DNA from: Acidiluteibacter sp963716125
Lineage (GTDB): Bacteria; Bacteroidota; Bacteroidia; Flavobacteriales_E; Vicingaceae
Reading direction: 5' to 3'
Assembly (NCBI GenBank): GCA_963716125.1
Contig: OY970294.1
Coordinates: forward strand, 1,736,001-1,800,000
DNA: 64,000 bases
Shown: one piece after another, positions 60,282 through 64,000 of the stretch
How positions within the stretch are numbered: the stretch's first letter is position 1
Layout: every line of letters starts with the position of its first letter
Position numbers and translations under genes: made by a program
The notes under the pieces: generated by a model
Databases searched by the model: none
The model's input: only the letters and a program-made list of their open reading frames with translations
Told to the model about the DNA's origin: nothing

Positions 60282-62462
60282 ATGAAAAAAATAGTACTTT
60301 CTTTTATAGGAATATTAATTGGAGCTTTTGTATTTGCTCAAACTCCAGCGAGTATTTATAGCATCAGTTATGTGAGTCCTGCGGATTTGGCAGCATGTAA
60401 TGATAGCAGTCAATACTTAGGTGATACGGTTAAAACAAGAGGAGTCGTGGTTACCGCAGGTAATTTATCTGAAGTTGCTTCAGGTTCTGTGCAAGGTGGT
60501 TCAAGACCATTTATTTATTTGGTAGATACTGCCAATGGTGGTGCACCTGGTTCATTTAAAGGGATTGAAATTATGGGAGCTGCAGGTTCTCCATTAGTTC
60601 CTGTTGCCGCTATTGAAAATGCACAAGCTGGTGATATCTTAGAAATTACAGGTATTGTAAGTCAATACCAAGGTGGATTGCAAATGACACCTTTGAGCAG
60701 CACTTCAGTTACTTTAATTTCTTCTACTACTGCACCAACATCACAATTAATTGCAGTTGGAGATTTAAACGATGCGAGTAGAGTGAATAAATTACCTACT
60801 GGAGAGCAATGGGAAGGATCATTTGTTGAATTCCAAAATGTAACTGTAGTTGCTGTAAGTTTATTCGGTGGTAACAGAGTAAGTTTTGATGTAGCTGATT
60901 CTGCAGGAAATCAAATTAATGTTTCTGATGAATTTTTGGCTCAAAAATTAAGTTCTTTTACAGTAGTTAATCCAAACTCACCAAACTCTATCGCTAATGG
61001 AGGAACTGGTACTGGTTCATTTGTACCGCCAGTAGTTGGAACTATATTTAGTTCTTTAAAAGGTATGATTCGTCATTCTGAAAATGGTTGTACTAATGGA
61101 ACGGGTAGAGGATATGAGTTAAATCCATTTGATTCTACTCATTATGTTAAAGGAGCTACTCCTCCTGCAATTACTGCTGTTAAAAGATTGCCGATAGTAC
61201 CTAATGCTATTCAAACAGTTGATATTTCTGCTGATATTGTAGATAATGATGGTACAGTTGTTTCAGCAACTTTATTTTATTCTGCTGATCAAACAGCTGC
61301 TCCTGCCACATTTACTTCTGTAATTATGGCAAACACTGCAGGTCGCTATTCAGCGACTATTCCTGCTTTTCCATTGGATACAATAGTTAGATATTACATT
61401 CAAGCGGTAGATGATAGCGCAAATGTTACAACTTTTCCAAGTCCTAACTACAATTCTTTTTACACGGTTAGAGCAAATGGTTTAACTATTATGGATGTTC
61501 AAAATCCTGGTGAAAACCCAAATGGAGATTCACCTTTTACAGGAGATACTGTTACTTTCACAGGAGCAACTACTGCAACTTTAAATCAATTTGATTTAGG
61601 TTATGTCTATCTTCAAGATACCGTAGGATTGCAATATGCAGGTGTTTATTGTACAGGAAATGCTACTTTAGGTTCATTAGGCAGAGGTGATGTTGCAACA
61701 ATTACAGGTGTTGTAACAGAATCTTTTGGTTTTACAACTATTAATGTTATAAATGTTGTTACTACTTCAATTAACTATAATATTCCGCCAATCTCATTGA
61801 CTCCTGATTCTACTTTTGCTGCAAAAGGTGAAATGTATGAGAGTATGTTGATTAGCTTGGATGATCCAAATAATGGTAAAATTGCTGTTATAGAAACTGA
61901 TTTAACCAATGGAGAATATGGTTTAGGCTTGGCAGGTTCTTCTGATTATGTAAGAGTATTGACAGGAAGAGTAAGTGGAACATTTGCTCAATCTTCATTG
62001 AATGTTTCTTTAATAACAGATACATTTTATGTAAATAATCAAGGTATTATGAATGTACCTGCTATCTTAACAGATACCAACCAAGATATGGATGCGATGA
62101 TTGGTATTTTGTGGTATTCATTCGGAGCTTATAAATTAACTCCACGTCATAACAGTGATTTAGTTAATTTTTCTGAGCCATTAATTTATGTGAGTAACAA
62201 AGAGTTGAAAAATAATAATTATGATTTAACTTACTTCCCAAATCCAGCTCAAAACAATGTTACTATTCAAATTAATTCAACTAATTTGAATCAATTGGAA
62301 GTTTTCTTTTATGATATGAAAGGACAATTGATGAAATCAAATAACTTGATTGGCAATAGTAATTCTATTGATGTTTCAAACTTCAATAATGGAATTTATA
62401 TTGTTAGAGTAATGAATGGTGCTGAATTAATCGGTACTTCTAAATTAGTGATTTCAAAATAA
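60282..62462 (+). CDS. Secreted OB-fold protein with T9SS type A sorting domain
   Basis: 726 residues with a signal peptide ('LIGAFVFAQT', ~20). Residues ~30-150 form an OB-fold-like domain as in DUF5689 and YhcR ('DTVKTRGVVVTAGN', 'QAGDILEITGIVSQYQGGLQ'), found in secreted nucleases. Residues ~300-390 resemble an Ig or Fn3 domain. A second OB-like unit starts near 400 ('TGDTVTFTGATTAT', 'RGDVATITGVVTES'). The final ~80 residues are a type A T9SS domain ('YFPNPAQNNVTIQI', 'VFFYDMKGQLMKS', 'FNNGIYIVRV'). Confidence 0.88.
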   Translation: MKKIVLSFIGILIGAFVFAQTPASIYSISYVSPADLAACNDSSQYLGDTVKTRGVVVTAGNLSEVASGSVQGGSRPFIYLVDTANGGAPGSFKGIEIMGAAGSPLVPVAAIENAQAGDILEITGIVSQYQGGLQMTPLSSTSVTLISSTTAPTSQLIAVGDLNDASRVNKLPTGEQWEGSFVEFQNVTVVAVSLFGGNRVSFDVADSAGNQINVSDEFLAQKLSSFTVVNPNSPNSIANGGTGTGSFVPPVVGTIFSSLKGMIRHSENGCTNGTGRGYELNPFDSTHYVKGATPPAITAVKRLPIVPNAIQTVDISADIVDNDGTVVSATLFYSADQTAAPATFTSVIMANTAGRYSATIPAFPLDTIVRYYIQAVDDSANVTTFPSPNYNSFYTVRANGLTIMDVQNPGENPNGDSPFTGDTVTFTGATTATLNQFDLGYVYLQDTVGLQYAGVYCTGNATLGSLGRGDVATITGVVTESFGFTTINVINVVTTSINYNIPPISLTPDSTFAAKGEMYESMLISLDDPNNGKIAVIETDLTNGEYGLGLAGSSDYVRVLTGRVSGTFAQSSLNVSLITDTFYVNNQGIMNVPAILTDTNQDMDAMIGILWYSFGAYKLTPRHNSDLVNFSEPLIYVSNKELKNNNYDLTYFPNPAQNNVTIQINSTNLNQLEVFFYDMKGQLMKSNNLIGNSNSIDVSNFNNGIYIVRVMNGAELIGTSKLVISK

Positions 62463-62471
62463 TACAATTTT

Positions 62472-62502
62472 AAAGCAAAGGGCATCGCCCTTTGCTTTTT
62501 TT
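62472..62502 (+). terminator. Rho-independent terminator after the OB-fold protein
   Basis: AAAGCAAAGGGC-ATC-GCCCTTTGC followed by seven T residues forms a strong GC stem 9 nt after the stop at 62462. Confidence 0.95.
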
Positions 62503-62529
62503 AAAATTATAAAACATAAGAATAATCAC

Positions 62530-63954
62530 TTGAAAAAAATAGTTTACATATTTATTCTGATTTCACTTTTTGCATGTGACAAAGGGGAAAAAGAAATTAA
62601 TCAGGCACCTGACACTCAGTTTTCCGTTGAGGAAATCAACTTAAGTGGTGATAATCGATTGAACTCTGTCGTTCGGTTGAGTTGGTATGGAAAAGATCCT
62701 GATGGATATGTTAAAGGCTATGAATTATCTTATGATCAAGTCAATTGGTTTTATGTAACCAATCAAGACTCAACTTTTAGGTTTAGTATTTCATCCAATT
62801 CAGATACCGTTGACATTAACTTTTATGTGAGATCTATTGACAACGAAAATTTAGCTGATCCTACACCTGCTTATTTAAGAATACCCTTAAAAAATACACC
62901 TCCAGTTGCCGAATTTAATTCAAAATTGGCTTATTCAGATTCAATCAACATTGTAGCCACCACTTCTTGGAAAGCTACTGATATAGATGGTGATGAATCT
63001 ATTCAAAATGCATATATCAAAATAAATAACGGACAATGGCACGAAATTGACCGTTTTAAAAAGACTTTTTCTATCATTCCTGATATGCCATCACAGAGTG
63101 GTGTAGGGAATGCTAAAATATATTATAATTCAGAAAAAAATCCTGCTTCCATTTCTCTTGATGGATTAAATGTCAACGGAAATAATACGGTTTACTTAAA
63201 GGTAAAAGATATTTCAGGAGCAGAAAGTGAAGTGGACACGAGTGCATCTTTTTATTTAAAAGGGAAGAACAATGATGTATTATTAATAGCTGGTTTAGGA
63301 GGCGCTCCTGCAACGATTTATAGAAATACATTAAATAATATTTCAGTTGGATTCGATTACATCGATTTTATTTCTAACACCAATGCTAATCTGCCAAAGC
63401 TATGGAATCCTACTTTCACTTTATTATTGTTGCAATATGATAAAGTGGTTTTCTTTTCAGATGATGGGATTGTTTTTAATTCATTGTCTAATGAGTCTGG
63501 AATGATACTAGAATTTGCAGCACCATCTTTTCAAGAATTTGCCAATTCGGGTGGTAAGTTTTTAATCACAACCGATTTTAAAACTACTTCTAATATGGAA
63601 CCAATTTATGGTACCTTACCTATTGATACTTTGAACGGAAAACCCGATTTTGGAGTAAGAATATTTAGTGATAGCGCTATAGTTCCTGCTAATGCAGCCT
63701 ATCCTTCATTAAATCCAACGAATATTGCAGATGGGGTCAATACCTTTTATCCAACTGCTGATGCTGAGGTTTTTTATACAGCTCAGCTGAAAGCTCCTTC
63801 TACATGGAGTGGCTCAAAAGTGATAGCTTCAGCCCGAAGAAAAAATGGAAAAGCATTTCAAGTATTTTTCTCTGTAGAGTTATGGGAGTTTAATAAGAGT
63901 CAAGCTGATCTGAATGCATTATTTAATCAAATATTGAATATAGAATTCAATTAA
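62530..63954 (+). CDS. Secreted lipoprotein with fibronectin-type repeats
   Basis: 474 residues from a TTG at 62530. The lipobox 'ISLFACDKG' places Cys near residue 16. Residues ~25-125 look like an Fn3 domain ('VVRLSWYGKDPDGYVKGYEL') and a second similar unit with 'KATDIDGDESI' lies near 150. The C-terminal ~210 residues are a different alpha/beta domain. Function is unknown. It begins 28 nt after the terminator, so it needs its own promoter or read-through, and the next gene starts 3 nt after its stop. Confidence 0.82.
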   Translation: MKKIVYIFILISLFACDKGEKEINQAPDTQFSVEEINLSGDNRLNSVVRLSWYGKDPDGYVKGYELSYDQVNWFYVTNQDSTFRFSISSNSDTVDINFYVRSIDNENLADPTPAYLRIPLKNTPPVAEFNSKLAYSDSINIVATTSWKATDIDGDESIQNAYIKINNGQWHEIDRFKKTFSIIPDMPSQSGVGNAKIYYNSEKNPASISLDGLNVNGNNTVYLKVKDISGAESEVDTSASFYLKGKNNDVLLIAGLGGAPATIYRNTLNNISVGFDYIDFISNTNANLPKLWNPTFTLLLLQYDKVVFFSDDGIVFNSLSNESGMILEFAAPSFQEFANSGGKFLITTDFKTTSNMEPIYGTLPIDTLNGKPDFGVRIFSDSAIVPANAAYPSLNPTNIADGVNTFYPTADAEVFYTAQLKAPSTWSGSKVIASARRKNGKAFQVFFSVELWEFNKSQADLNALFNQILNIEFN

Positions 63955-63957
63955 TAG

Positions 63958-64000
63958 ATGAAAAGAGTAATCTCCATATTATCCCTTGTTTTATTTTGTG
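63958..64000 (+). CDS. Start of a further exported protein (cut by the window edge)
   Basis: ATG at 63958 opens M-K-R-V-I-S-I-L-S-L-V-L-F-C, which is a signal or lipoprotein peptide. It begins 3 nt after the upstream stop. Only 14 codons are visible, so nothing can be said about the product. Confidence 0.6.
   Translation, partial: MKRVISILSLVLFC

Noticed and set aside
1..64000. tRNA, rRNA and CRISPR arrays
   Set aside because: I looked for cloverleaf ends, conserved rRNA blocks and regularly spaced repeats in all non-coding gaps and saw none. The repeats at 38924-39281 and 47913-48600 do not have spacer regularity.

Overview
The window is a low-GC stretch of a Bacteroidota genome, most likely a Flavobacteriia-like or related free-living, gliding-lineage bacterium. 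The evidence is taxon-specific content. There are type IX secretion (T9SS) cargo domains of both the gliding-associated (CHU_C, type B) and ordinary C-terminal sorting kinds, and a PorP/SprF protein. There is a short 287-residue primary sigma factor, a TamL-like lipoprotein barrel and CarboxypepD_reg-like domains. Several promoter-like sequences match the Bacteroidota TTG-N19/20-TAnnTTTG pattern, and TTG starts are frequent. I saw no rRNA, tRNA or CRISPR array.

Layout. 1-3773: a T9SS export module (end of a type B cargo protein, TPR/PD40 protein, PorP/SprF) and an outer-membrane barrel, closed by a terminator. 3774-9537: a small accessory region with a MITE-like inverted-repeat element, an unrecognised two-gene unit, a membrane protein, a frameshifted CarboxypepD_reg-like gene, a hicAB toxin-antitoxin pair whose toxin carries a nonsense codon, a VOC protein and a lipoprotein. 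9538-20669: a type I restriction-modification island, in order hsdM, ORF6N gene, hsdS, DUF4062/ATPase gene, hsdR and a PLD-like gene. hsdM is split by a complete 1072-bp IS1595-type element with a perfect 8-bp target duplication; removing the element and one duplication copy restores a 782-residue frame. 20682-25425: a LemA/DUF2207 pair, then a TM2/DUF2752/DUF4870-like/M48 operon and the remnant of a small antitoxin-like gene. 25445-28827 (minus strand): an envelope/stress cluster (AI-2E permease, holin-like, YtxH, ArsC-like, Dps), in which dps is frameshifted by a 7-bp tandem duplication.

29012-38923 holds housekeeping and chaperone genes: a divergent polyprenyl-synthase-like protein, a SET protein, a flavodoxin-like reductase, htpG, a second LemA/TPM cluster, rpoD, a TerB-DnaJ protein and a rhomboid protease. 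39282-47912 contains outer-membrane proteins, a PlsC-like acyltransferase, purEK, a phosphoesterase and aroB-aroA. Two non-coding tracts (38924-39281 and 47913-48600) are filled by the interspersed repeats that produce spurious proteins rich in K, T and N. 48612-64000 holds a Na+/solute symporter, TamL, a SpoU methyltransferase, a COG2509-type FAD protein and a run of large secreted or T9SS-sorted surface proteins continuing past the window edge.

The main observations are four separate gene-breaking lesions within about 22 kb (hicA nonsense, CarboxypepD frameshift, IS in hsdM, 7-bp duplication in dps), each reversible in principle. Two genes (plsC-like and purK) have a TAnnTTTG box exactly 4 nt upstream of ATG, which suggests leaderless transcripts. 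An operator-like palindrome overlaps the hicAB promoter and a TGACA-ATA-TGTCA palindrome lies upstream of htpG. No wholly new system can be proven from this sequence; the best candidates are the orphan pair at 4252-5785 and the PLD/ORF6N/DUF4062 genes built into the restriction operon.
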